Positions 1 through 7,835 of a stretch of 64,000 nucleotides of DNA are shown piece by piece. Positions within the stretch are counted from its first letter, which is position 1. Every line of letters begins with the position of its first letter. Made by a program: the position numbers and the translations under genes. The notes below the pieces were generated by a model. It made no database searches and was not told where the DNA came from. It saw only the letters and a list, made by a program, of their open reading frames with translations. The stretch covers positions 1 through 64,000 of the forward strand of contig JAFXNC010000035.1 in the NCBI GenBank assembly GCA_017529875.1, read 5' to 3'. The DNA is from Ruminococcus sp. (GTDB lineage Bacteria; Bacillota; Clostridia; Oscillospirales; Ruminococcaceae).

Positions 1-3
1 CGT

Positions 4-88
4 CCAGATTTTCGTCAGATTGCCTAAATTCGACGCAGGCTTGCTGGCGCAAGTCAAGGAGAATTTGGGTAATATGACGGAAAGCTGG
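4..88. repeat. Long imperfect inverted repeat at the window edge
   Basis: Bases 4-31 and 61-88 are reverse complements at 23 of 28 positions. The arms enclose a 29-base centre that itself holds a small hairpin (CTTGC, loop TGGC, GCAAG). The whole could form a long stem as RNA or a cruciform as DNA. Such elements are often miniature transposons or mobile palindromic repeats, but no second copy was seen in this window, so the class is inferred. A short open frame runs through it (bases 2-115), but the palindrome explains the sequence better than coding does. Confidence 0.6.
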
Positions 89-183
89 CAAGCAGATGAC
101 GTGCAGAGGCGATAGCCGCGGGTTGTGCGGTGTTGCCTTAACTTTTAAAGGATTACAATTCGTTTAAAATCCGCCCTGTACGG

Positions 184-212
184 TTGACTTGACCGCCCGA
201 CGGTGCTATAAT
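184..212 (+). promoter_or_regulatory. Promoter of the SGNH lipoprotein gene
   Basis: TTGACT at 184-189 and TATAAT at 207-212 are 17 bp apart, a sigma-A type promoter about 60 bp before the gene. Confidence 0.75.
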
Positions 213-281
213 ATAACACGGCTTTGATAAACAAACGTTATTTCAGCCTGCTGTGACAAAAAAGAAAGGCAGATGTACATA

Positions 282-1187
282 ATGAGATCATACAGAACAA
301 TGCTCGCAGCCTGTGCGGCTGCGTTGATGCTGGCCTCCTGCGGGGCGGCTGAGTCTTCGGGAGAGGCGATACCGGCGCCTCAGACAGTGCAGACCACAGT
401 TACCGAGGCACAGACCGAGGCTCCCGCAGAACCGGCAGCCACTACCCCCGAGGTGACAGAGGCCGCAGTCACGACTGCCGAGGAACAGACCGCCCCGGAG
501 GAATCTGCCTCCGAGGAAAGCACCCCCGAGGAGACCGAGCCCTCCGCACAGAGCGGCCCCTCCCCCGACAAATACGAGATAAACGCCTACGGGCAGAAGA
601 TGTACAAGTTCTCCGAGAAGTACGAGCAGTTCGTCAACAGGCTCACCTTCGTAGGCGACAGCATCTGCTACGGCCTGGAGGTCTATGACTACCTCCCGCC
701 GGACAATGTGCTGGCCTTCGGGTCGGTGGCGGCGAGAAATATCTTCGACTTCACCTTCGACGTCAGCGATGTGGAGTACACCATAACCGACGCCGTAAAG
801 CAGGTGGACCCGGACATTCTCATCTTCTCCATGGGCATGAACGACATCAACCTCACCACCCCGGAGCAGTACTGCGAGAACTATATGTACCTGCTGGATC
901 AGGTGCATCAGGCGGTGCCCTCAGCCAAGCTTTACGTGGCCTCGATCACGCCGATCTCCAACGGCATAGAGTTCAACAACAATACCAACATCGACCTTTT
1001 CAACTCCACCATAAAGCAGTATCTGGCGGACTCCGGCAAGGGCTACGGCTACGTTGACATAGCCACCTACCTCAAAGACCAGTGGAACGGCCTTGCCTAC
1101 GAATACTCCGGCGGCGACGGTATACACCTCCAGTCCCCGGCCTACTCCGCGATACTCTATCAGGTCTGCGAACAGCTCTGCGACTAA
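282..1187 (+). CDS. SGNH/GDSL-family hydrolase lipoprotein
   Basis: Predicted surface esterase or lipase of the SGNH fold, anchored as a lipoprotein. The N-terminus is a lipoprotein signal with lipobox LASC, so the mature protein begins at that Cys about 20 residues in. A Thr/Glu/Pro-rich linker follows to about residue 95, likely spanning the wall. The catalytic domain shows block I GDS (about residue 126, nucleophile Ser), block III with GMND (Asn near 187) and block V DGIH (Asp and His near 279-282), so the catalytic set is complete. The ATG at 282 gives the signal peptide directly; an ATG at 273 is also possible, and the GAAAGG ribosome site is awkwardly spaced for both. The substrate is unknown; acylated polysaccharide or peptidoglycan is likely. 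It is monocistronic, between its own promoter and a terminator. Confidence 0.85.
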   Translation: MRSYRTMLAACAAALMLASCGAAESSGEAIPAPQTVQTTVTEAQTEAPAEPAATTPEVTEAAVTTAEEQTAPEESASEESTPEETEPSAQSGPSPDKYEINAYGQKMYKFSEKYEQFVNRLTFVGDSICYGLEVYDYLPPDNVLAFGSVAARNIFDFTFDVSDVEYTITDAVKQVDPDILIFSMGMNDINLTTPEQYCENYMYLLDQVHQAVPSAKLYVASITPISNGIEFNNNTNIDLFNSTIKQYLADSGKGYGYVDIATYLKDQWNGLAYEYSGGDGIHLQSPAYSAILYQVCEQLCD

Positions 1188-1194
1188 AAAACGA

Positions 1195-1230
1195 ACGGTA
1201 TATCCCCCCCACGGAGGATATACCGTTTTT
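1195..1230. terminator. Bidirectional intrinsic terminator
   Basis: Perfect 11-bp arms (ACGGTATATCC and its complement at 1195-1205 and 1216-1226) are followed by T5 on the plus strand. On the minus strand a T-rich run follows two bases later. It lies between two convergent genes and can end both the lipoprotein transcript and the histidine operon. Confidence 0.85.
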
Positions 1231-1255
1231 GTTATTCAGTCGATCGTGCATTGGA

Positions 1256-1594
1256 TCAGGTGTTCTTGTCCACGGTCTTGAACTGTTTGAGGTTGCCTAT
1301 CTTCTCGTTGCGCTCGTCCAGGACCTTCTCGACCTCCGCCCAGTCGAGACCCTGATTGACTGCCAGCACCATTACATGGTAGAGCAGGTCGTTGATCTCG
1401 TTCATGAGCTCGGCATTGTCGCCGTTTTTGGCGGCGATGATGGTCTCGGCGGCTTCCTCGCCCACCTTCTTGCAGATCTTGTCCACGCCCTGGGAATAGA
1501 GATAGCAGGTGTAGCTCTTTTCGGGGGCCTCGCCCTTGTCGAACTGCTCCTTGCGGGCTTTGAGCACCTCGAAGATCTCCTGATAAACTGTCAT
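1256..1594 (-). CDS. hisE: Phosphoribosyl-ATP diphosphatase HisE
   Basis: Hydrolyses phosphoribosyl-ATP to phosphoribosyl-AMP, the second step of histidine synthesis, in the cytoplasm. The 112-residue protein is the usual length of stand-alone HisE and shows the MazG-like metal site EEAAE plus the downstream NDLLYH segment. It is the last gene of the operon. Its start overlaps the end of hisI by 4 bp (ATGA), so the two are translationally coupled. In many bacteria HisI and HisE are one fused protein; here they are separate. Confidence 0.95.
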   Translation of the reverse strand: MTVYQEIFEVLKARKEQFDKGEAPEKSYTCYLYSQGVDKICKKVGEEAAETIIAAKNGDNAELMNEINDLLYHVMVLAVNQGLDWAEVEKVLDERNEKIGNLKQFKTVDKNT

Positions 1595-1947
1595 TGTTCT
1601 TCCTCCTCGTTATACATCTCGTTGAAAAAGCAGCTGTATGAGCCGGTGTGACAGGCAACTCCGGTCTGCTCCACGTTCACAAGCAGCGTATCGTTGTCAC
1701 AGTCCGAAAAAACGGACACAACCTTCTGCAAATGGCCGCTGGTGGCACCCTTGTTCCAGTATTCCTGCCGCGAGCGGCTCCAGAACCAGGTATAGCCGGT
1801 CTCAAGTGTGCGGCGCAGGCTCTCCTTGTTCATGTATGCCAGCATCAGCACGGTCTTTGTGTTGACCTCATAGCATATCGCGGGGATAAGCTCGCTTTTG
1901 ACAAAGTATTTGTCAAGGTCGTTCAGGTCTGTTTTTATTTTGCTCAT
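1591..1947 (-). CDS. hisI: Phosphoribosyl-AMP cyclohydrolase HisI
   Basis: Opens the adenine ring of phosphoribosyl-AMP, the third step of histidine synthesis. The 118-residue protein has the family core: [12 protein letters not shown], then the metal-binding SDCDND, then the zinc-binding pair in [12 protein letters not shown]. Magnesium and zinc dependence follow from the family. It overlaps hisE by 4 bp and follows the unknown gene at 1962-2333 by 14 bp. Confidence 0.95.
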   Translation of the reverse strand: MSKIKTDLNDLDKYFVKSELIPAICYEVNTKTVLMLAYMNKESLRRTLETGYTWFWSRSRQEYWNKGATSGHLQKVVSVFSDCDNDTLLVNVEQTGVACHTGSYSCFFNEMYNEEEEQ

Positions 1948-1961
1948 GATCCTTCCTCTTT

Positions 1962-2333
1962 TCAGTCTGTTGCTGCGACCTGGTATTCATCCTCATAGAT
2001 CACATTACCCACATAGTCCGTAAAAACTATATCATAGGGCACTTTGTACTTGTCCAGCAGGGACATCAGTATCTCCGCTTTCCCGCGCATAGCCTCATAG
2101 CTGTCGGTCTTGAAGTAGGTTATGGCGCCCTGGGGATTGTCGTTGTTATCGCCGTAAAAGGGCGGCTCCGGCAGATGCTCCTTGAACCAGCTTTCGGTCT
2201 GCTCATACAGCTCCCGGTCTTCATCGGAGTAAACGCCGTCTCTGACCCTTCGCCAGTTGAGTATGAACACCCCCACGGGCTTGCCTGTTCTGTAAGAAAG
2301 CTCCCGCCCCTGTATTCGCATATACTTTTTCAT
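1962..2333 (-). CDS. Hypothetical protein in the his operon
   Basis: A 123-residue soluble protein, rich in charged and aromatic residues, that I do not recognise. The N-terminus is basic ([18 protein letters not shown]) and the middle holds an acidic patch with [13 protein letters not shown]. There is no signal peptide or membrane segment. It sits 9 bp after a GNAT acetyltransferase gene and 14 bp before hisI, so it is transcribed with histidine genes although nothing in it suggests a role in that pathway. Confidence 0.7.
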   Translation of the reverse strand: MKKYMRIQGRELSYRTGKPVGVFILNWRRVRDGVYSDEDRELYEQTESWFKEHLPEPPFYGDNNDNPQGAITYFKTDSYEAMRGKAEILMSLLDKYKVPYDIVFTDYVGNVIYEDEYQVAATD

Positions 2334-2342
2334 AACGGCTCC

Positions 2343-2753
2343 TCAGGTCCACAGCGAGGTTATGAACATCGGCTTGGACTTGTCCTCCACGGCAAAGCCG
2401 CACTTCTCATAGAACGGCACCGCGCTCTCATAGGCTATCAGCACCAGCCGCAGATAGTCCTTGTATTTTTCCTTAAACATCTCCACCAGTTTCCTGCCGA
2501 TGCTCTGCCCCTGATAGTCAGGGTCTACCAGCAGGTAGTGCATATATGCGGTCATTACGCCGTCGTCCATGGCGCAGATCATGCCCACCAGCTTGCCGCC
2601 GTCCCAGGCGGAGATGACGGTCTCGTAGTTTTTCATGGCCGCCGCCAACTTATCCGGGAAATGCCCCGACGACCACTCCAAAGACAGAAACAGCCGTTCA
2701 AGCTCCTGGGGGGTGAAGTCATGGGTGGTCTTGTATTCGATCATTTCAGTCAC
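2343..2753 (-). CDS. GNAT-family N-acetyltransferase
   Basis: Predicted acetyl-CoA-dependent N-acetyltransferase of 136 residues. The acetyl-CoA binding loop appears as DPDYQGQSIGRKLVE (Q/R-x-x-G-x-G/A type), and the C-terminal family motif as AVPFYEKCGF. The acceptor is unknown. Its start overlaps the end of the gene at 2746-3114 by 8 bp, and a second unknown gene follows by 9 bp. This three-gene block inside the his operon looks like an insertion between hisF and hisI. Confidence 0.85.
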   Translation of the reverse strand: MTEMIEYKTTHDFTPQELERLFLSLEWSSGHFPDKLAAAMKNYETVISAWDGGKLVGMICAMDDGVMTAYMHYLLVDPDYQGQSIGRKLVEMFKEKYKDYLRLVLIAYESAVPFYEKCGFAVEDKSKPMFITSLWT

Positions 2754-3114
2754 CTATCTTTTCCGGGCTGTCAACCTTTCTGACCTCAAAGTATTTGAGA
2801 AACTCAGCTTTCCACATATCCATTTCTTCGCCGATAGTATCCTCGTTCACTTCGGTCATTATGAACCATACCGTCTTACAGCCTGTCTTTGACATCTCAG
2901 GCAGAAGGAAGGAAAACCCCCACTCAACATCCGCCTTTTCGTCCTCAAAGCCCTTTCGGGCATCTATCACGAGATCGCAGCTGTGCTCGCGCATAAGCTC
3001 GAGTACAGCAGTTGTCGGACGGCGGTAGTCATCAAACCTTGCCTCCTTCTTCCATGTCAGGAGGACTTTGTTTTTCCACAGCCGAACATCAGCATATTCA
3101 GAAGTAAAATACAT
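2746..3114 (-). CDS. Hypothetical protein, possibly STAS-like
   Basis: A 122-residue soluble protein. Alternating short strands and helices, with LVIDARKGF followed by a later TVWFIMT strand, resemble SpoIIAA/STAS-like small domains, but I cannot assign it firmly. It has no signal or membrane segment. It lies 7 bp downstream of hisF and overlaps the acetyltransferase gene by 8 bp, so it is expressed with the histidine operon. Confidence 0.65.
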   Translation of the reverse strand: MYFTSEYADVRLWKNKVLLTWKKEARFDDYRRPTTAVLELMREHSCDLVIDARKGFEDEKADVEWGFSFLLPEMSKTGCKTVWFIMTEVNEDTIGEEMDMWKAEFLKYFEVRKVDSPEKIGD

Positions 3115-3121
3115 ATTCGCT

Positions 3122-3877
3122 TTACCTCACATTGATGCCCTTGCTCCGGCAGTCGTCCTTGACCTGCCCCACCGTCAGCTCTTTGAAATGGAACAGGCTT
3201 GCCGCCAGCGCCGCCGAGCAGTCGGTCTTCAGGAAAGCCTCGGCAAAGTCGCCCAGCTTGCCTGCGCCGCCGGAGGCGATGACCGGGATGCTCACCGCGT
3301 CCACCACGGCCTTGAGCATGGGCAGGTCGAAGCCGCCCCGCACGCCGTCGGTGTCGATGGAGTTGAGGCAGATCTCACCGGCGCCCAGCTGTTCGCACTT
3401 CTTCACCCAGTCGATGAGGTCGATGCCCATGTCTATGCGTCCGCCGTTAATGTAAACTGTCCACTTATTTGGACTGACAGCCTTGGCGTCCACGCCCACG
3501 CAGATGCACTGGCTGCCGAAGATATCGGCGCCCTCTTTGATGAGCTGAGGGTTCTTCACTGCCTGAGAGTTCACCGAGACCTTGTCCGCACCTGCGCGGA
3601 GGGTCTCCCTGATATCGTCAACGGTGGCGATGCCCCCGCCCACGGTCAGCGGGACGAAGACCTTCTTCGCGGTGTTGCGCACCACGTCGAGCATGACTCC
3701 CCTGCCCTCATGGGAGGCGGTGATATCGTAAAACACTATCTCGTCGGCACCCTGCAAATTGTACTCGTAGGCACACTCCACCGGGTCTCCGACCTCTTTT
3801 ATCCCCTCGAAATTCACGCCCTTGACCACCTTACCGTCCCGGACGTCGAGACAGGGGATTATTCTTTTGGCAAGCAT
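3122..3877 (-). CDS. hisF: Imidazole glycerol phosphate synthase subunit HisF
   Basis: Cyclase subunit of the HisHF complex; it uses ammonia from HisH to form imidazole glycerol phosphate and AICAR. The 251-residue TIM barrel starts with the family signature [15 protein letters not shown], carrying the first catalytic Asp. The second is in CVGVDAK near residue 130. Phosphate-binding loops LTVGGGIA and VIASGGAG are intact. In most operons hisA lies directly before hisF; here that place holds a methyltransferase gene 9 bp upstream. Confidence 0.97.
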   Translation of the reverse strand: MLAKRIIPCLDVRDGKVVKGVNFEGIKEVGDPVECAYEYNLQGADEIVFYDITASHEGRGVMLDVVRNTAKKVFVPLTVGGGIATVDDIRETLRAGADKVSVNSQAVKNPQLIKEGADIFGSQCICVGVDAKAVSPNKWTVYINGGRIDMGIDLIDWVKKCEQLGAGEICLNSIDTDGVRGGFDLPMLKAVVDAVSIPVIASGGAGKLGDFAEAFLKTDCSAALAASLFHFKELTVGQVKDDCRSKGINVR

Positions 3878-3886
3878 TATAACACC

Positions 3887-4678
3887 TTATTTCTTTTTTA
3901 GGATCACATAGGCGGCGAAGTGAGCGATGTCGAACTGCTCCGGGTACTTCGAGAGCATCTCTGAATGCTCCCGCTCCCAGGCGGCCTTTTCTTCCTCGCT
4001 CAGCGACGACGCGCCGATGCCCCGGCAGGCCTTGATGCGGCCGTTCCAGCTTTCCCGTGTGAACCGCACCGGAAGGCGGTATTCGCCGCTTTCCTCCGCG
4101 TCGAAGTATGAGAGATATTCTTCCGGCAGCGCCAGCGGGTGAAAAGTCTCGCCGCAGCCCGTCCAGTCGGGGTTGTATTTGAGCACCAGCTTTTCCGAGG
4201 CGAGGGCGATCTCGTCCTCGCAGGGCAGCCAGTTCATCAGCAGGAAAACCAGCCTCCCGCCCTCTTTGAGCAGACCCGCAAACAGCGGCGCCGTAGTCCT
4301 GTGGTCGAAGTACCAATAGCACTGGCAGGCTGTTATCACATCGAAGCCGCCCCCGAGAGAGTCCAGCTTTTCGGCGGGGAGCGCCTTGTACTCGATATCC
4401 ATGCCCGCCTCCCGGGAGAGGCGCTGCGCCTGTGCGATCTGGTTTTCCGAGATATCGGTGCCGAGCCAGCGGGCACCGTATCTGTACATATTTCTGGGCA
4501 GTACGCCTGTACCGGTGCCGATATCGAGGACATACTGTCCCCTGACGCAAAGCCCCTTGTCGGCGATACGCTGATAGAACTCCTCCGGGTAGATATCCCG
4601 GAATCTCGCGTAGTCCTCCGAGGTCCTGCCCCAGTCGAAGGCTCTGCCGCCGTCTATGCTGCTGTTGGTAATGTCCAT
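3887..4678 (-). CDS. Class I SAM-dependent methyltransferase in the his operon
   Basis: A 263-residue Rossmann-fold methyltransferase. The SAM-binding motif I is VLDIGTGTGVLPRNM, followed by an acidic loop and FDVITACQCYWYF as motif IV. The fold resembles small-molecule methyltransferases of the UbiE/type-11 group; the substrate is unknown. It lies 10 bp after hisH and 9 bp before hisF, splitting two genes whose products form one complex and filling the usual hisA position. It shows no similarity to HisA, which is a TIM barrel. Confidence 0.85.
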   Translation of the reverse strand: MDITNSSIDGGRAFDWGRTSEDYARFRDIYPEEFYQRIADKGLCVRGQYVLDIGTGTGVLPRNMYRYGARWLGTDISENQIAQAQRLSREAGMDIEYKALPAEKLDSLGGGFDVITACQCYWYFDHRTTAPLFAGLLKEGGRLVFLLMNWLPCEDEIALASEKLVLKYNPDWTGCGETFHPLALPEEYLSYFDAEESGEYRLPVRFTRESWNGRIKACRGIGASSLSEEEKAAWEREHSEMLSKYPEQFDIAHFAAYVILKKK

Positions 4679-4688
4679 GGCTGTCCCC

Positions 4689-5288
4689 TCAGGCCAGTGA
4701 GGCGAAGTTTCTCAGCATGGCAAGCCCGGCCTCGCCGGACTTCTCGGGGTGAAACTGCGTGCCGTAGACGAACTTGCCGTCTCCCACCACAGCCGATACC
4801 CTGCTGCCGTACTCACAGTAGGCATAGAGGTTCTCGTCTTCGCAGAAGGCCTTGTAGCTGTGTACGAAGTAAACATAGCTCTCGTCCAGCCCCTTGAACA
4901 GCGGGCTCTCATGGTTGTAGACCAGCTTATTCCAGCCCATGTGCGGGATGACCAGCCCCGGGTCGGTGATCCTGTCAACGTAGCCCTTGATAAGCCCCAG
5001 CCCCTGACATTCCTCGAACTCGTAGCTCTTGTCAAAAAGCAGCTGCATACCCAGGCAGATGCCCAGCAGCGGCTTGACCTTTGCCTGCGCCTTCACCGTT
5101 TCGGCAAGGCCGCTTTTTTTCAGCATCTCCATAGCCGCCGGAAAAGCTCCCACCCCGGGGAGTATGATCCTGTCGGCGGCTTCAAGCTCGCTTATGTCGG
5201 AGGTGAGCTTGCTTTCGATGCCCAGGAAATCCAGCGCGTTCTTCACCGAGAAGATGTTTCCCGCGCCGTAGTCAACTATCGCGATCAT
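4689..5288 (-). CDS. hisH: Imidazole glycerol phosphate synthase subunit HisH
   Basis: Glutamine amidotransferase subunit that supplies ammonia to HisF. The 199-residue class I glutaminase has the nucleophile elbow GICLGMQLLF (Cys) and the His-x-Glu pair in GTQFHPEKS, and begins with the typical IVDYGAGN. Its first base coincides with the last base of hisB, which implies coupled translation. Confidence 0.97.
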   Translation of the reverse strand: MIAIVDYGAGNIFSVKNALDFLGIESKLTSDISELEAADRIILPGVGAFPAAMEMLKKSGLAETVKAQAKVKPLLGICLGMQLLFDKSYEFEECQGLGLIKGYVDRITDPGLVIPHMGWNKLVYNHESPLFKGLDESYVYFVHSYKAFCEDENLYAYCEYGSRVSAVVGDGKFVYGTQFHPEKSGEAGLAMLRNFASLA

Positions 5289-5869
5289 TATAACACACCC
5301 TTTGTAGACAGCACGCTGCCGTCAGCGTTGGTGACTATCGCCCGCTTGAATGCGTGGGCGGCAGCCTTGAATATAGCCTCGCAGATATGGTGGTCGTTGG
5401 AGCCGTATTCTTCGCGGATATGCATTGTTATGCCGGAATTGAAGGCCAGCGCCCGGAAGAACTCCTCGCACAGGCAGGTATCGAACTCGCCGATGCGCTG
5501 ATCGTGGAAATCCGCCTTGAAGACCAGGAAGGGTCTCGCGCTGATATCCAAGGAGCAGAAGGCCAGCGCCTCGTCCATAGGGATAAAGGCGGAGCCGTAG
5601 CGGGCGATGCCGGCCTTGTCGCCAAGGGCTTCGCTGATAGCCTTGCCCAGCACGATGCCGATATCCTCCACCGAATGGTGTCCGTCAACCTCAAGGTCGC
5701 CACGGCAGACAAGCTCCAGATCAATGCCGCTGTGTACCGCAAAGGCGGTCATCATATGGTTGAAAAAGCCTATGCCGGTATCTATGGAGACCTTGCCGCT
5801 GCCGTCAAGATCCAGCTTTACCCGGATATCGGTCTCTTTGGTCTTTCTGTTGATCTCTGCTGTTCTCAT
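5288..5869 (-). CDS. hisB: Imidazoleglycerol-phosphate dehydratase HisB
   Basis: Monofunctional dehydratase making imidazole acetol phosphate. The two manganese-binding motifs are present as DGHHSVED and SNDHHICE, plus the N-terminal GFFNHMM. At 193 residues it lacks the phosphatase domain of enteric HisB, so histidinol phosphatase must be separate. The ATG at 5869 is preceded by AGGAG at 8 bp. A GTG nine bases upstream overlaps that ribosome site and is unlikely to be used. Confidence 0.97.
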   Translation of the reverse strand: MRTAEINRKTKETDIRVKLDLDGSGKVSIDTGIGFFNHMMTAFAVHSGIDLELVCRGDLEVDGHHSVEDIGIVLGKAISEALGDKAGIARYGSAFIPMDEALAFCSLDISARPFLVFKADFHDQRIGEFDTCLCEEFFRALAFNSGITMHIREEYGSNDHHICEAIFKAAAHAFKRAIVTNADGSVLSTKGVL

Positions 5870-5884
5870 AGCATACACTCCTGT

Positions 5885-7177
5885 TTATTCAAATCTCACC
5901 TTTATGGCATTGGCGTGGGCTGTAAGCCCCTCCTTCTCAGCCACGAGGACGATATCGTCCTTGGCCTCGCGCAGGGCTTCCTCGGTGTAGTAGATGAAGC
6001 TGGAACGCTTCTCGAAGCTGTTCACGCCCAGAGGCGAGAAGAATCTTGCCGTGCCGCTGGTGGGGAGAACGTGGTTGGGTCCCGCGAAGTAGTCGCCCAG
6101 AGGCTCCGGGGCGAAGCTGCCCAGGAACACCGAGCCGGCGTTGTCCAGCCTGCCGATGTACTCCATGGGGTTCTCGAACAGCACCTCCAAGTGCTCCGGC
6201 GCAAGGCGGTTGGCGATCTCACAGGCCTGCTCTCTGGTGCCGCAGATTATGACAGCGCCGTAGTCCCGCAGGGAGGTGTCGATGATCTCACGGCGTTCAA
6301 GGCTCTGCACCTGACGCTCTATCTCCCTGACGGTCTCGTCGGCAAGCTTTTCGCTGGTGGTGACCAGGATAGCCGAGGCGATCCTGTCGTGCTCTGCCTG
6401 GGACATGAGGTCGGCGGCAACGAACTTCGGATCAGCCGAATCGTCGGCGATGACAAGTATCTCGCTGGGTCCCGCGATCATGTCGATATCGACGGTGCCG
6501 TAGAGCAGCTTCTTGGCGGTGGCAACGTAGATATTGCCGGGGCCCACGATCTTATCCACCTTGGGTATCTCCTCGGTGCCGCAGGCGAGGGCTGCGATAG
6601 CCTGTGCGCCGCCGGCGAGGAAGATTCGGTCAACGCCGCAAAGGGCTGCTGCGACCAGTATATCTTTGTTGGGAGTGCCGTCCTTGAGGGGAGGCGTTAC
6701 CATGATGATCTCCCCCACACCTGCGATCTTGGCGGGAACGGCGTTCATCAGCACCGACGAGGGATAAGCCGCCGTACCGCCGGGAACATACAGTCCCACG
6801 CGGGCAAGTCCTCTCACCCTCTGACCCAGCACCACGCCGTTTGCCTTGGGGTCGATGAAGGAGCGGGTCTTCTGCTTTTCGTGGAACTCGGTGATGTTGG
6901 CGATGCAGTTGAGCAGCGCCTCGGTGAAGGCGGGGTCAGCCTCTGTGAGAGCGTCGTTGATGACGTCCCTCGGCACCTCGTAGTACTGGGGGAGCTTACC
7001 GTCGAACTTCTCTGTGTAGGCCTTGACTGCGCTGTCTCCGCCCTTCTTAACGGTCTCGATTATCTCGCTGACAACGGCTGTGACCTTCTTGTCGGTCTCG
7101 CCGCTGCGCTTTTCGACCAGCTTGAAGAATTCCTCCTCATCCCGGCCGTTGGCGTAAATTTTCTTTATCTCAATCAT
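5885..7177 (-). CDS. hisD: Histidinol dehydrogenase HisD
   Basis: Oxidises histidinol to histidine with two NAD+, the last two pathway steps. The protein has 430 residues, the usual length. It shows the family region GPSEILVIAD (NAD and zinc area), AEHD in the zinc site, and the conserved block ending PTSGTARF...GVNSF near the C-terminus. GGAGG lies 5 bp before the ATG. hisC, often between hisD and hisB, is absent here. Confidence 0.97.
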   Translation of the reverse strand: MIEIKKIYANGRDEEEFFKLVEKRSGETDKKVTAVVSEIIETVKKGGDSAVKAYTEKFDGKLPQYYEVPRDVINDALTEADPAFTEALLNCIANITEFHEKQKTRSFIDPKANGVVLGQRVRGLARVGLYVPGGTAAYPSSVLMNAVPAKIAGVGEIIMVTPPLKDGTPNKDILVAAALCGVDRIFLAGGAQAIAALACGTEEIPKVDKIVGPGNIYVATAKKLLYGTVDIDMIAGPSEILVIADDSADPKFVAADLMSQAEHDRIASAILVTTSEKLADETVREIERQVQSLERREIIDTSLRDYGAVIICGTREQACEIANRLAPEHLEVLFENPMEYIGRLDNAGSVFLGSFAPEPLGDYFAGPNHVLPTSGTARFFSPLGVNSFEKRSSFIYYTEEALREAKDDIVLVAEKEGLTAHANAIKVRFE

Positions 7178-7195
7178 ATTGTCCTCCGGTATGTA

Positions 7196-7825
7196 TCAGA
7201 TATTTTTCTCTATCAGGGCCACGAGATTCTCGATCTCGGCCTGTCTCAGCTTCATGCTGACGGTGTTGACGATGAGCCTTGCCGACACGGGAACGATATC
7301 CTCGATGACCTCCAGGCCGTTCTCTTTGAGAGTGGTGCCGGTCTCGACTATGTCCACGATGCCGTCCGCCAGCTCCAGCAGCGGAGCCAGCTCCACCGAG
7401 CCCTCGATCTTGACTATGTCAACGTCCATGCCCTTGCTCTCGAAGTAGTTGCGGGTGATCGTCGGGTACTTTGTGGCAACGGTCTTGACCTTGTAGCCGC
7501 CGTAGAAAGGCGAGCCCTTCTTGGCGGCAAGGGCGAATCGGCATCTGCCGAAGCCCAGATCTACAAGCTCAAAGAAGGTGCCCTGCATCTCCATGATGGT
7601 GTCCTTGCCCACAACGCCCATATCGCAGACGCCGTGCTCAACGTAGGTGATAACGTCGTTGGCCTTAGCCAGCACTACCTCCAAATTGCCGTCCGGCACC
7701 GGCAGGATCAGCTTTCTGCCCTTCTCCCTGACAGCGGTGCAGTCGTAGCCCAGCTTTTCAAGCAGCCCGACGGTGTCCTTTTCAAGTCTGCCCTTTGTAA
7801 GGGCTATCCTAAGCGGTTTGTTCAT
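7196..7825 (-). CDS. hisG: ATP phosphoribosyltransferase catalytic subunit HisG, short form
   Basis: First enzyme of histidine synthesis (ATP + PRPP). At 209 residues it is the short form, which lacks the C-terminal regulatory domain and needs HisZ; hisZ lies 10 bp upstream. The start RIALTKGRL and the PRPP-binding segment GIVDIVETGTTLKENGL are clear. Feedback control by histidine is expected through HisZ. Confidence 0.96.
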   Translation of the reverse strand: MNKPLRIALTKGRLEKDTVGLLEKLGYDCTAVREKGRKLILPVPDGNLEVVLAKANDVITYVEHGVCDMGVVGKDTIMEMQGTFFELVDLGFGRCRFALAAKKGSPFYGGYKVKTVATKYPTITRNYFESKGMDVDIVKIEGSVELAPLLELADGIVDIVETGTTLKENGLEVIEDIVPVSARLIVNTVSMKLRQAEIENLVALIEKNI

Positions 7826-7835
7826 TTCTCAGCCC

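Noticed and set aside
2-115. C-terminal end of a gene running in from the left edge
   Set aside because: The open frame of about 37 codons lies almost wholly inside a long palindrome and has no recognisable protein features.
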